Below, one piece after another: positions 48,724 to 63,494 of a stretch of DNA of 64,000 nt. Origin of the DNA: Paramecium sonneborni (Eukaryota > Ciliophora > Oligohymenophorea > Peniculida > Parameciidae); NCBI GenBank assembly GCA_905182985.1, contig CAJJDN010000005.1, positions 375,823 to 439,822 of the forward strand, in the 5' to 3' direction. Under the pieces are notes generated by a model that had not been told where the DNA came from, ran no database searches, and saw only the letters and a list, made by a program, of their open reading frames with translations. Position numbers and translations under genes: made by a program. Position 1 is the stretch's first letter. Each line of letters starts with the position of its first letter.

Positions 48724-51700
48724 TCATATATTATCAAAATCATTGAAACTCTAAATTATTGTTCCTTAATTGATATACTATCCAACATCATCACTTATTA
48801 GTTATGCTTACTATATTTAAATTTATGCCTATTAATTTTATTATTATGAATTTTATTATTAATCTTTTGGCTTAGTTGGTTTTCTCTTTGTAGCTCTATA
48901 ATCCTCTATTATCTTTTTTCCTTTTTCTAATTTAATTTCTTAACTTTCATTGAGTAAATCAATTTCATTTTTATCTTACTATTCTTTCTCATATAATCTT
49001 ATATACATATTATTTAACAATAACCCAAAAGAATCCTATTTAAATAACTCAGTTGTTCTTCTGTATGATTCAGATTTCAATATTATATCTCTAATTAAGT
49101 TTTTATCATCAAGCTTCTTGTATTCCTCTAAAAGTCCTATACAAGCTTAATATAGTCTTATATCATAAGTCTTGTGTAACTTTTCAAAAAGTTAATATAT
49201 ATCTTTAAATTTTTACATCTTAAATAAAATTTTGATAATTAATTTTAATATTTTAGACTTTTGATAATTAAAAATTAAGTCTGATGAATAATAATGCTTT
49301 AAAACTTTATCTTTTTCACACTCATGTTTATCAATTTTAATGTAATAATATACTAGATCTCTACTATTAGGTTAATAAATAGGAGATATTTAGGCAAATA
49401 CTTAATCTATAGGTTATTAACTATTAAATTTTAAATGAGTTGCATAAAAGAAAGCTTCAATTACATATCTTTAAGCTTTTTTTCTTGTCAATTTTTATGA
49501 ATTCTCTACAAATATTTTTAAAAGATTGTTTAAAATTAAATTAACTTCCTCTTTATTATATTATGTATTCTCTTCTATCTCAAGTTATTCTTAAGTAAAA
49601 TGGGAAATTTTGAATTTCCTTCGGTCATATTCATATTAAAATTATATATTACTATCATTTTCATCTAATAAATAATTAAATTTATCTTTAATTATTTAAA
49701 TAAATTATGTTAATTAATTGTAAAGTTTATGTCTTAAAAACCTTCTGATGAATTTATAAATATTTATGTATAAATCTTAAAACATCTCTTATTCACCATC
49801 ACTTGATTAATAAAAATATTCTATTTCATGTTCTTTCATTTACCTAATTAAATTAACAAGACTACAAATATTATCTAAATTTTAACTTATCCTTTCCATT
49901 GTAATATTTCTATATTTTCGCATTACTTTTTTCTCATATAATTATAAAATTCTAAAATTATTTTCTATTTCAAAAACGTCATTGGGTATATTAAATTACT
50001 TTTAATAAAGTGAAAAATATCCTTATTCTGTTTTTTTATACAACTGTTCATTATTAGAATGTTAATATTCAACTTATCTTTATTTTAATTTTATAAGATC
50101 TAAAACATATCTTAATTCATTTAAACGATTTAATTAAGGATTTTTGTTTACCAATGCCTAAATCTTTTTCTAACTCAAAAACCAATCTATTTCAGTTTAA
50201 GCCTTTGTATTTAATTACTTTTATGCTTATTAAAATGCAAAATTGTATAATTGTTTCCATAAAAATGGAGATTCATTATAAGCTAAAGCATAGCAAATAT
50301 TTTTTAAATCAAATTTCTATGGAGTTTCCTTAAAATTTTTAACTTCCAATATTTAAATTAAACAATATAAGTTAGATTTATAATCGCATTATAAATTATT
50401 TTAATTAATATAATCTTAAAATTCTTTTATTGATGAATTTTATTATTTTTATTTTGTAAATATTTATGAATATAACCATTCTGCAAATTCTTATATCTTT
50501 GGTTCAGTATATTTTTGTAATGATTTTTTAACAATATTCGTAATAAAATTATTTAATTAACTTGATTCTTTTTCTGCATCTGTAAAATATGTTTATATAT
50601 AACCAATAAATTAAAGTTCTATATCTGATAAATCTCGTTCAAATTCTTACTCAAGATAATAGTTTTTAAAAATTTTTTAATTAAGAATTACACAAAAATC
50701 TTTAATACTTAATCCAAATTCTATTTTTAAAGTTTCCTTAGCTAATCTTTAGATATGTTTCATAATTTACGGATCTTCAACATTAACTTTTATTGAATGA
50801 TTTAATAAAAATTCAATAGTTTTATTAGGGAATTAATAACTTTATTTTCCTATTTAAAATTTAGTTTCAATTTATTCTTAACTTAATTTTAAATCTAAAT
50901 ATTCTTTCTAAAACATATCATCTGATTCTATTTCTGAATTGGTTGCACTTGAAAAAGATTCTGGTTAAGGATATTTTGTTTCAAACTTTTCAATTTCAAT
51001 TTATAACTCGTTTTATTTAACAATAAATTAAGGAGTATATTAATCTTTTAAATCTAATAAATGTAGCAAATAATAATGAAGTTCTACATTGTTTTAAAAG
51101 TTTTTTTTGTATTACTCTAATAATTCACTTTATCTATTTTTCATTTTTATAATTGTTTTAATCAGTTCTTTCAAAATTAGATCAATGTTTAAATATGTAA
51201 AAAGCTTATTTATACTAAGAGGATGGAATTTTAGTATTTCTATTAAAATTAGATGTTTATTTTAATTATTATTTTATTAGAGAAATATTTCAATAAATTT
51301 AGCCAAAAATTCAGTTGAGTCTTAATCCATTAAAGAATATATTATTGAAAATTTTAGGAAAATAAATCCAATTAAAATATCAGGTTAAGGTACATTTAAA
51401 AATTGTTAAACTATTGGCTGCACAAATTTATAAATTACTTTAAGTTCTTACTCTTATTGTACAAAATAAAATTAATTTAAGCAAATTATAGCTAATCTTT
51501 TAACCATATCATAACTTTAATTTTATTTCAAATAATCTTAGACATAATGTATTTATGTCCTAATTTTTTCATTATCCTCTAATCTTTATTCTTTTTACTC
51601 CCATTAAGTAAGAATTTATTATATTTATTAAGATTAATGTGGAGAACTTGAAGAAATTTAAAATTATGCTGATTTTATCTTTTTGGAAATTTCTTGTATT

Positions 51701-53340
51701 AATTCATGATTATTTAATTATTGTGCACATAACTTAGCTATTCTACCTTAAAAAAAGTTAATATCACTATGAATATTGGCCATAATTCTGTAATAATTTG
51801 ATAAATAGTTTTACACTTCTGCCTTATCACTTATTATTTTATTTATGTTTGTCTAAAGAAGTTCTAATTTCATATGATTAATAAATCTTATAAAATTTTT
51901 TATTTTATTTTATTATTCTGGAGATTTTGGTTTCTTTTCCTTAAACCTAAAAGTTAATTCATCATAGGCAACTTCTAATAATTATAATTTAATTTTAGGA
52001 TTGTCAGTAAATTTATTTGTAGAATATTAAGCCCAAACAATACAATTTATTAATCCTCTTATAGCATCATTGTATGAAGAATCATTATTATTTTTATTTT
52101 AAGGACTCTTTTGTTGATCACTTTGTATATCAAATTATTATTATGGAGAATCATCATTTTATTAATAATCCTAAAAAATTAATGTAATTAGATTTTCCAA
52201 TAATTAAATTATTGTTAAGAATTATTTACCATTCAAATTTTTCAAGAGAAATTTAGCTACATGACATTCTTGTTTTTCATTATGATCATTTTAAATTTTA
52301 TTATTATTATTATTTAATTAAAATATTTCATTTCCATCAAATTATTTTATTAATTCTATTAAGATATTATGATTTGATTAAATCTTTTGATCTAAATTAA
52401 ACTATTAATCTTATTACTGTTTTGTTTTTTTTGATTTTTGTCTCTCTGATTATTTTACAGGTTAATTTTCTTTAGGTAATTCTTTAGAAATATCTTTAGA
52501 GTTCTATTATTATTCTTTTGAAATAACAATTATTTTTGTATTAGACATAAAGCATTTATCATTCTAAATAAAATCAAACTTTTTTGGTTCACAATTTACA
52601 TTAATTTGTAAAATATTCTATATTTTTTTAAAAAACTTTTTTAAATCATAAGTATCTAATTTAATTTCATATTAAAATGTTTAGGTAAAATATAGTAATT
52701 TTTGATTTGATTCATAAGGAATTAGTTCAAGTCTTTATTGAATTTAAGATTATTCTAGGAGGAGTTCTTAAACAAAAGTAGTAACATTATTTTAATCAAT
52801 GTAGTAATTATTTAATTCTGTAATTTTAAGTTTCAAATTATTATCATTGCTCATTTTATCAAAATATATTTCGAATTATTTTTAATCATTCATTAAAAAA
52901 CAAATAGAACAAACCTGATATAATATAGCCTATATAATGTTAGGTTAATTACATATCTGCAGACTATATAATATATAATATAATAAATACGCTTTTAATA
53001 TAACATTTAAGGCTCTCGGCATCATTCCTAATTGTCTAAATATTAAAGCCATTTTTCTTTAGGTTTGCCAACAATTATCTGAAATTAATGTGCTCTGGTA
53101 ATAATAGTATAAAGCTTCACATTTATTCTCTACACAATCACTTTATGCTTGAATTTCAGCTAATGACATATAAATGCCGTATAAAATTTTTTTATCATCT
53201 TGATTAATGATAGATTAATTTTGCATTAAATCCTTCAAAATTTGTATTCCTTATACTTAACTTCCATTTTCAAGAAGATCAATAGCTTATTAGTATTACT
53301 AAAACAATTCTGATTCTAATTTTTCTTGATTTTGGCTCAT
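48724..53340 (-). CDS. Giant intronless helical-repeat protein, possibly Cabin1/Hir3-like
   Basis: 1538 residues in a single open frame with no intron, remarkable here. The N-terminal 150 residues look like TPR-type helices (YQQAIDLLENGSQVQGIQIL, MSLAEIQAQSDCVENKCEAL, MALIFRQLGMMPRALNVILK), which recall the start of Cabin1/Hir3, a subunit of the HIRA histone-chaperone complex. The next 1200 residues are helical and very rich in Gln, Asn, Ile and Lys. The C-terminus is basic (EDYRATRKRKPTKPK-like, then Gln-rich). The TPR resemblance is the only clue, so the Cabin1/Hir3 idea is tentative; any large scaffold with an N-terminal solenoid would look the same. Composition and length are coherent, so the gene is real. 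Confidence 0.5.
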
Positions 53341-53370
53341 AAATAAAATAATATATTATGTAAAATAAAT

Positions 53371-56300
53371 TCATTCATCTTAACTAAACACTAAATCATT
53401 GAGTTGTACAAAGAAAGTAGGTAATGTAATATCTTTAGAAGGAATATAAACATCTTTAGCATAATCAAATTTGAAATCTTCATAAACACTTTCAATTAAA
53501 TTTTTAGTATGTTCACTTACTAACATTTTTCCTTCCTTAAATAGAATAAGCATAAATAAATACAGAGCCTGATGATTCCATAAGATTAGCAATAGTAACA
53601 TCTTCACCATAAATATCATATCTTACAACATCTGTACCTACTACTCCTCCAAGTACTTTACCTGTATGTACTCCAATTCTCATATTTAAATGTTAATATT
53701 AAGGATCTTTATTACAATCATTTATTATTTAAATCATTTTTAACCCGAAAACCAATACATTTTAAGCCTTATTTATATTTTTATATATAAATACTTCTTC
53801 AGCAGGATCTCTTTAATTCAAATCCATTACTCCCATACAAACATAACAATCTCCTATTGTAAATAATTTGTACACCTAAGTCATTTAACAAAATTCGTCA
53901 AATGTTTAAAATAAATTTCTCAACATTTCTACTACTGTTTCTGGTTCTACAGAACTAGAATATTTTGTAAATCCTGCAATATCGGCAAATAATACTGTTG
54001 CATTTTCTAAGACATCAATAAATGTTTCTGTATTATCTTAATCTGGCTCTAATAATCGTTTTAATGCATGAGGAGGCATCAAATATTATAACATATTTTC
54101 ATACTTTGCAATTTATAATTATAATTACTAACTTACCTTATAATTTTTTACTAATATTTAATTTACTTAATGCTAAGAATAAAAAGTTAATCCTATTATA
54201 CTTAATCCAAAAAATAGAATTTCCAAAATAAATTTCTCATAAACAGTTACCAATATTAGTAAAATAATATATGTTATTAATAATTTATATTTGTCTTGTA
54301 CTATCAACATTTATAAATAAAATAAGTTAATATATATTGTTGTTATTTGGCAAGCTTATAAAATCACTTAAAATTCTGATACTTCACTAAATTATATTAC
54401 AAGAAGATTCAAAAGATTTACTATTACAAAATAAATAAATCCAAAAGTTTTTATTTTTAAAAAATCTTATTATTCTCTATATTTATAAATTGGAATTGCC
54501 AATCCTAAACTTAAGGTTATTTAAAATAATATAGAAATCAATAATCCTATTTAAATTTTTGGATTTAAATCATCTAATAAAAAGTACAACAAATTTTTAA
54601 GAATCATAAGTAGCAACAAAAATGAATAAGTTTATCTAAAATTTATCAATTCTTAATCTTTGTATTCCTCATATATTTAATAATATGAAATTTGATCTTT
54701 ACTATCATAAAAGCTTTTAAATTATTCAGAATCATAATCCTTATCAAAATCTAATTTAAATTTTTTTATATTTTTCAATTTCATTAGATCCAATTTCTTC
54801 TAAAGCATAGAAATTCCTTATCTTTTTTTTATTTCTAACTCTTCAAATTTATCATATAAGTTATCATTCTACTTCTTTATTGAGGAGTCAGAAGATTCTT
54901 ATTAAATAGGTTTGATAGATTTTTATTTTGTTATTTGTCTTTTTACAATTTATTCAGTTTATAAATCATTATCAATCTGTGCTATTTTTATTATTTTATC
55001 CTTTTCCTCAGGAACCATAATTTTTGTACTTGATTTCATGAAACCGGCTTTTTTTTATTATACCAAGTCAACCATGATCAAAGTTCCTTTTTTTTTTAAT
55101 TAAGGCCTTTAAACAAAATTTTAAGCTTATTTTTCAGGTATTTATACTTCATCCTCATTTTATTCATGTTATAAACTTTCTTTGCTTGGATGTTCAGCAA
55201 TTAAAAGTAATTGATTTTAAGAAGTTTATTAAAAAGAATTGATTAATGGTTATTAATTATTATTATTATTTTAATTATTTTGATTTTGCAATTAATTTAA
55301 TTACGGTTAAGGTTTCATATCAATTTATGAAAAATGAGTCATTGAAATTTATTATAAAGTTGCAGCATTACCAATATTAGCATTACTAGAATCCTCAGAT
55401 TATCTAACCAATCTTCTATGAGTTGTAATACTATTTCTCATAGTACTAATTAAAGCTGGAGTTTTTGCTTTCTGATATACTTATGATTAATTATCATTCT
55501 ATCAATGATATATATATAATATTACATCTAAATTTGATCCTGATCTTGATTTTTAAGAATTTAATCTCTTTAAATCAAAATCCTTACAATCATGTTCAAT
55601 TGATGCTTTATTTTTAATAATTGCCAAAGGTTATTATTTATTTTTAATATCTTTTTAAATTTATTTAAATAAAACTTAAGGTGATTTTGTATCAGGATTA
55701 ATACCTGCTTAACCCATAATAGATGTTCTTTTCATTACACCTTTGAGAGGCATCTTGTTATTTTCTGAAGTTTTCAAAGGCATAACGGATACCTTGCATT
55801 CAAGTTCATAATTCTTTTCCCCTTTATCAAAACAAGCTTTTGGAGTTATATTTTTACTTGATTCTTTCTCTTTAGATTATATTTTCAATCTAAAAGTTTC
55901 AATAGTACCTTTCCCTTTTGCAGCTACAGATTTTTACTCAAATTAATATTTAGTAGTATCTTTTATATGATTGTAAGCAGATTCACTTAAAGTTATAAAA
56001 CCAGCTTCACCTGTACTACATACTCTACTAGTAGTATTAACAGTATCTCCTATCAAAGAAAATTATGGTTTATGAAGTCCAATGACTCCAGCAATTACTC
56101 TTCCATAATGAATTCCTATTTTAAGTTTTACATCTTAATTATCACCATACTTCATTGTTTTTACTGTTTCCATCATAGCTATTGCTGTTTCCAATGCTCT
56201 TGTTGTACTATTTGCATTTTTTTAATCTATATTTTAATTTATATATTAATACTTATAACTGCATCATAATCTTTAAGACCACCAGCTGCCATATAAGTTT

Positions 56301-59300
56301 TACCTACTGTCTCAATCTTTTATAAATCATATGTTTAACAATGTTAATCAAAGGCCCTATAAAGAGTATCTAAGAAATCTAAGATATTTTCTTATTAAAA
56401 TTTTATCACTTTATCAAATTAATAGATATCACAAAAAAGAACAGTCACATCTCCTTAATCTTAAGATATTTAAATCTATCCTTTATTCATTCTCTCCTAT
56501 ATAAATCTTGGCATTAATAATCCAAGGATATTGTTAATCTTCTTTTTCTCATTATTTAATCTATTTTAGTAAATATAAAATGATCTTTATAAAAATTGGG
56601 TTTTCTGAACCATTTAAAAAACTGGATAGGATACTTCTATTAAAAGTAAACTATACTTTGAAATACAAAATATTAGAGGTTTGTAATCTTTAAAATTCAT
56701 TGTAAAGCCATCAGAAAGTAAGTTGATTATATAATTTATTAGTTAAAGAGCAGCATACATTAATAATGGTATTTAAGGTTGAGAAGTCATTGCAAATGCT
56801 AATATGAATTAAATACTTAATAAAAATCCTACAAAAGTTTGTTATGAATCAAAATACAAAATATCAATTATAATTTAAAAAATGAATCTCAGAATGTAAG
56901 AGATTATTTATAAATTTTATCTAGTCTTTTTATCATTTATAACTCTAAATTATAAAAATGCTATAAAGATTTAGATGACAAATTATATTACAACAGTTAT
57001 AAGGATTGAAATTTAAAAAATGTCTTCAGTAAATATATCGTAAAAATGCATGATTATAATACATATATCATAAAAGATAAATGTATAAACAATATTATAT
57101 CTATGATTATTTTATTCTCTAAAAAAGTCTTAGAATGTTTACTCTGTTTTTTTGTCTTAAAATCCATGAAGTTTATCCATCTCATCAATTAGAGATTAAT
57201 CTCCTTTAATTTATTTTGTTATACTCTCTTCAATTATATCCTTATTATCAAATAGTTGGTCAGTTAATTATTTTAATTTCTAGTTAAAGATTCTTAATTT
57301 TTCATCTTCAATTTCACTAAGAGAATTTGAAGATGATATATTATTTCTTACTTATATTATTCTTTAATAGTTTTAATCAAATAAATATAGATCAGAAGGA
57401 AGTGCAAATTAAATAGAAAATATTTTCAAAGTTTCATATAAAATATATGATAGGCCAAGTACAAAAACTGCAATAAAAATGAAAGCAACTAAATTTTCTA
57501 CATCAAATTCTTCAGAAATCTTTTACTAATCCACACTTATTTATACTAAATTAAATATTATTATCAAAATTGCGGTCATTACTATTGTCACACATAATTG
57601 TATTATATAATATTACATTTATGAGGAAAGAGAAAATATATAGAATAAAATTTTAGATTTTTCCAGAATTTCAAGAGCAACATAGAATAAAATTATTTAT
57701 TAAGTTTAGTCAATTTTACCGTTTAAGGAGATAAAGTTTAAAATAGAATTTTGAATTAAAATTAATATACAGAAATCAATTATTGCAATAAGTATGACTT
57801 TTATTGCTTATTTAAATAATATTTTATTTTTTAAATTATTTAATAGTCTTGAATAATTATTTGCATTTTTTAATTATTATTTCGTATGCAGTACAAATAA
57901 ATAGTAATTTTATAGGCTTGATAAAAGGTTACTAGGAATTAAATAGAATAAAAGTAGATAAAAAATATTCATGTCGTTTAGTTCAAAATTACTAGCAAAA
58001 ATAGTTAGTCCAATTAAAGTACATCTATATAATTAAACTTCCATTATAGCTAGATAATTCAACATTTATTTTGGACAATAAATAAAAAGCATTCTAAAAA
58101 GTTATTTCATGTTAAATATCACAAATTTTGGATGCAAAATAGAGATTAATGACTTATTTCTCATTAAACTTACTGAAATATCTGATTTAGAAAACATATA
58201 TCCGTTATCTAAGGAATTACCAACAGTAAGAATCTTTTTATCAGCCATTTTGAGTAATTTTATCAATTTTCCTTTTTAGCTGCTTGTAAATGAATAAGCT
58301 CCTAGTCCAAATGAAAATTAAACCATTAATATGAAATGGTATTTTAAATAATCATCTTTTCTTATTGTATTAAAAGCTTCAGAACTAACGATTATAAATT
58401 TTTCATAATTTTAATTTGTGTTTTAATATTCTAGTAATGCTTGAATATATTATTTAACTTTAAACTATAATTGTTATTTATCTTTTTCTTTAAATTCTAA
58501 AATCTATTCTTTAGAACGTATAATTTAAAAGCTTCTTAGAAATATTAAAAGTTCATCATAATTATATTATGTAACAAAACAAGTTTTTAAATTAAAATTG
58601 TATAGATGTTAAAATATTTTATCCTAATCTAAGATATCATAATTTAATTCCTAAGAAGAAAGTACTAAACAATTTGAATTGTGTGTTTTTATTCCTATAG
58701 CAAACATTGGTTCACTTTATTATTCTAATTCAATAAATAATTTTTCAATTTCATGAGACCTATTACCATAAGTTTCATAAATAGCTGAAAGTTTTTTTAA
58801 AAATTCATCTGTTTAAACTTAATCTAATTATTTTTTTGTGTATAAAAATGTTTTTTGTCCATCCCATGTCATTTCTGATAAAAATTCATTATATTTATTT
58901 TCTTATTAACCATAATTACTTGTTTCAAGACGTGAGTATAGTAATGCTCCTTCATCTAAAAGAAAGGATTCTGGATCTCTAACAAGTACAGATAATATAT
59001 TTTTTCTATTTTCAGTAGGTTCTAAAAAAGTCAAAACATCAAATATTTTAGAAACATTAGAGATTGTTATCACTTTTTTAATTATAGTTTTCATATTGAA
59101 TTCTGGTCTTGAGTTTTCAATTTCAGTAGCACATACGAGACAATAATCAAATAATTCAGTAAATTAAAGTATAGATTAATCATATTTATTTTCAAAATTG
59201 ATTTCCAACTTTTATAATTTTTCATTATAAAGTGTCATAGCACTATTTGTAACTAACATCATAATTAAAATTTCATTATGAATAGTATCATCTCTACTAT

Positions 59301-61396
59301 ATAATACATCAATAAAATCTTATTCATTGAGAGTATCCCCTACTAATCTATCTTAATTAAATTCATTTAATTTTGATGAAGAATTTTAAAAAGATGAAGA
59401 ATTATGTTTAAATAAATTACCTGAACGAATGAATTAACTTTTTTATCTTAAGATAGGTGGAGTTTGATATGATGCAGATGCATTATTATTTGATATATCT
59501 TTACTACTATCATGAGAATGTTATTATTATTATTATTAATTATTAGGTTTTGCAGCAAAAGATTAATCAAAAATATATCTAGAGCTCTTTTTTTTTCCTA
59601 TTCCGCTATTCAATTTTGTTTCTTATTATTTAAAATCAGGAAGAGTATCTTTTCTCATAAATTGTATTTTTTTTATTTGTTTTGTAGATACAAAAGAATC
59701 TAATGAGTTTCTTAAATCAGGTACTCTTTTTTCTGAAATTAACATTTCAATATCTAATGTTTTCATCTCATCTTAAGTTTATTAGCGATTAGTGTCTAAT
59801 AACATTTTATCACAATTAGTTTTTTATTATGGTGAAGCTTTTGTAACTAAATCTTTTAATTTATCATAATTAAATTGATAATTTTTTAAGTTCTAAACTA
59901 ATTAAATAACTTTTGGAGATGATTTGAATAAATTTTATGGATTTTCAAACACTATAACATCAGTTTAAATTAAATCTAAAATACTTGTAGGTGTAAGTGT
60001 CAAAAATCCACTTCTATTGTATTTATTACTTTTATGTTTTATTAATTTTAATTTATTAAATGCTGGTATTAGACTCAATATAAAGTTTTTTTTTATAGGC
60101 ATTAATATTTTCCTTTCATTTTAGGATGTAATTGATATAGGGTTCTCTTATGTTAATGTTTTAAAAACAGTAGATCTTGATTCTTTTATAGCTTATTAAA
60201 CTTAGTATTTTGCAAATAACTAATTGTTATATAATAAAATCCAAAAATACCAAATTTTTTCTACTAATAATAAAGTTTGTGGAAAGATTAATAAACAATA
60301 GATTAAGCTATCAAAAAAATATTCAGTTTAAATTAGTGATGAGTATATAATATTAGGAATAAAGCAAATTGAAAATAAGATACCACTTAAACATATAATT
60401 TAAGTGTGAAATTCTCTTAACCAACTTTATGATAGAAAACTTTAATTATTAAGACTCTTTTAAACATAGCTACAATCATCACCAACTCTTATAGCCATTC
60501 CAAAAATCCAATCTGCTCTATCCATAATTTCTCCTCTCATTATCATATTCTTTTAATTAAAAGGTGTAGCTTTTGGATCATTTTTCAACTTAATACTTCC
60601 AGTAATGGTTTCTTAAGTAGTGAATGAGATCGATCCATTTAATTTAGTTATAAAATCCATAATATTACCTTTAGAATTATGATTTACATTAACAAATGTG
60701 CAAGGACATGAAATTCGTAACTCATAATCAGCAAGAACTTATTCTTAACTTGAATCTAAAATCAAGAGATCTGCTGGACTTTATTTTCCATGTTTTAAAC
60801 AAACTATCTATCCAACTTATAATTCACACCATTTAATTGATTAATACGACTTAAATCTATTTAGTTAATATTAGTTACTCAATATAATCTTAGTTATTCT
60901 CTTCCATCCTTTAGATTTCCTCCTCTGATATATTAGGAAATTTTTAAAAAATGCGGCATTTATAGTTGTTAATAATAGATTGCTACTTCCATCTTTAATA
61001 ACTAATAATCAAAAGATTAATAAAATATTGCAATTTATCTAATAAATAACTAATTAAAGTAAATAAAACTATTATTTTTCCAGTTTAATCTTCAGTATAT
61101 GTATCTCCTGATAGAACTATAATCATGATAGTCAAAATAATGAGATTTTCTGTTCTAAAAATTTTATCAACTAATTTCATTAAAATAAGATTAATCTAAA
61201 AGAAATAGTAATGATGATTACGCTAATAAGATTTATTTGATTATTCTATATTTCAAAATTTACAAGTTTTTAAACTTCGCCATTCGAAAATTCAATCTAT
61301 GTTAAATTTTATTAAATACTTTAAAAATCTATTCGATTTCTTACTATTAGAATAAGTTTTTCTGAAGAGACTTTTAAAGTTTTTTAGGTAACCATA
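53371..61396 (-). CDS. Guanylyl cyclase with N-terminal P4-ATPase-like domain
   Basis: An 8-kb gene with many short introns that I have not all placed. From the start (ATG 61394-61396, MVTQKTLKVSSEK) comes a P4-ATPase-like part: GQIVCLKHGKQSPADLLILD near 60780, then TDVIVFENP in the place of DKTGT near 59950, and GNSLDNGYMFSKSDI for the GDGxND region near 58200, followed by membrane segments. Cyclase domain one, about 55960-56480: VTVLFCDIYQFD and KIETVGKTYMAAGGL. Then membrane segments and linker (54000-55900). Cyclase domain two, 53371-54010: ATVLFADIAGF, IGDCYVCMGVMD, RIGVHTGKVLGGVVGTDVV and YDIYGEDVTIANLME. The Glu in KIETVG favours GTP. Ciliate and apicomplexan guanylyl cyclases have exactly this order, with the two cyclase halves swapped relative to mammals. 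Confidence 0.8.
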
Positions 61397-61463
61397 AGTA
61401 GCAGTAAGAGATGAGGCGATAAATTATCTTCATATAATTAATTATTTATATATTATATACAAT

Positions 61464-63360
61464 ATGTCATAATCCTTAGAAGGTGATAAAGCTTTAAAAG
61501 AAAAATATTTGTAGGATTAAGTTGAAAATGGATTAGATGCTGATTAATGTGCATAATTTTTACTAGATTTAAAGCCTGAAGGAGGTGATGATATAGATAA
61601 TTGGAGCTTAAATGAATTGAGTAGATTCTATATAAAAATTTAGAGCAGGCAATCGAGTAGTTTAAGGAATCCTAAAAAAAATTTGAAGATTAATAGCCAA
61701 ATCATGAAGATTAATAGCCAAATCATGAAGATTAATAGCCAAATCATGAAGATTAATAGCCAAATCATGAAGATTAATAGCTAAATCAAGAAGATTAAAA
61801 CAATTTGTAATAGGCACAGCTTTAAGAATAATCCCAATACAATTAATAGATAAATTAATAATAAAATAATGCTTCTGTCCTTATAAATTGTTCTTAAATT
61901 ATACCAAATGAATTATCTGGAGACAATGTATCTGTTAAAATATTGACGTAATATTGTTAAATATATAGATATAAAAAAGAGAGTGCAGGTTTCTTTTCTT
62001 CTTCATATATAGCATTTTAAATTGAGACTTAACCTTTTGGTTGGGTTGTTTTTAGAAGATATTCAGATTTTGAATGGTTAAGAGATTCATTATTAAAAAT
62101 TTATCCAGCTTTTGTAATTCCACCTATTCATAAAAAAAGATCAAGAAATTTTGAAGATTCATATCTTAATAAGAGAATGATATTTTTATAAAGATTTCTT
62201 AATAGCATTTTTAAATCATATGAATTGAAAAGTAATATGATTGTGAAAAATTTCTTGAGTTTGACCTAAAATAATGAATTTAAAAAATTTCAAGAAGTAT
62301 AATTTTAATTATTTTTAAGAGTATTAATAAAACTACTCCACCTTAGACAGTTTAAAGAATGTTTTCAAAAGAAGGTCAAATAAATGGTGTTGCTCCAATT
62401 GAACTTCATCAATATGCATATTAAACTTAGGATTATTTCTATGAAATAGATGGTGTCTATAAAAAAATTAGAGTCTTAAGCAAAAGTCTTAAAGAAATTT
62501 AATTATAAAACTCTTTAAAGATTTATTGTGTTGGAGAAATTTTTGCTTAATTATTCTAACATCTTAATAAACTAAATTAAACGCTTCCTATAGGATAAGC
62601 TTAAGGATTGGCAGCAACCTTTTTAAATTTAAATAATACCATGATCACATGGGGCAATATTATAGGAAAATAAATAGAATAAACAGAAGAGTATCTAAAT
62701 AGTTTTTTTAAATATCAACAACACTATAATTCTACTATTAAATAAATATATGAAACTAGAGCTGTTATTTAATAGGATTTAGAGAAGTTTAAATCTAAAT
62801 TAAATTATAAAAAGGAAAAATTGTTTTAATTTGGAGATATTTCTAAATGGGACTTAAGCAAGGATAATAAATTGACCTAATAAGAATTGTTATCAAATAA
62901 AAAACTTGCTTTCTAAAATATGTGTGAATAAGAAACTAAACAAGAAACTCAAATGGAAATGCTTGTTGGGTATTATACAAACTAAATATTTTCTTAAACT
63001 TAATAATTTTTCAAACAGCAATAATAAGAACTAGTAGGACATTTTATAAAATTCTGCCAAGTATAAACTTTCAATATAACTGATGTAATTATTAATTTAA
63101 ATACAAGCATCATTAATTATGGGCAGATGCAATAACGAATCTATAAAATAATTTATTAATTTAATAAAGATAGACGTAGAAAATAGTTGTAGAAACTATA
63201 GCTTGATAAATTGAGAGAATTTATTAATAATATGAAAGTCATCAATTTAATCTATTAATAAATTAATTCGACTAAAATTCGTATTTATATTTACTCACAT
63301 TATTTTCAAAAGTAGTTTAAGTAGTTTTCTCAAATAAAAGTTTATTTAGATCAATTATGA
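61464..63360 (+). CDS. PX-domain sorting nexin (PX-BAR type)
   Basis: 616 residues after removing introns at 61621-61643 and 62297-62319 (AAG). PX proteins bind phosphoinositides on endosomes; with a BAR domain they bend membrane tubules. The PX domain follows a Gln-rich repeat region and is clear: YIAFQIETQPFGWVVFRRYS, DFEWLRDSLLKIYP, VIPPIHKK, LNKRMIFLQRFLN, so the basic RRYSDF, the P-P loop and the last Arg are all present. After it come about 250 residues of long helices (LNQTLPIGQAQGLAATFLNL, KYQQHYNSTIKQIYE, FIKFCQVQTFN) resembling the BAR coil of SNX1/2/4/7/8-type nexins. The true 3' end could be a little upstream, because the last 60 residues fit less well. Confidence 0.75.
61685..61789 (+). 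repeat. 21-bp tandem repeat coding EDQQPNH
   Basis: Four perfect units of 21 bp beginning GAAGATTAATAGCCAAATC (61685-61768) and a fifth degenerate one (to 61789), inside the PX gene before the PX domain. In the spliced frame they encode EDQQPNH four times and EDQQLNQ once. The identical units suggest recent expansion or ongoing slippage. Confidence 0.9.
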
Positions 63361-63494
63361 ATACAAATTTTTTATTATAATACATCGATAATGGCTTTGA
63401 TGTATAGACCTTTATATATAGGAAATAATTTCTTAAATCAACTAGAGATTTAATCCTATCTTTTAGATATGTTTTAGTTTATTAAATAAAATAA

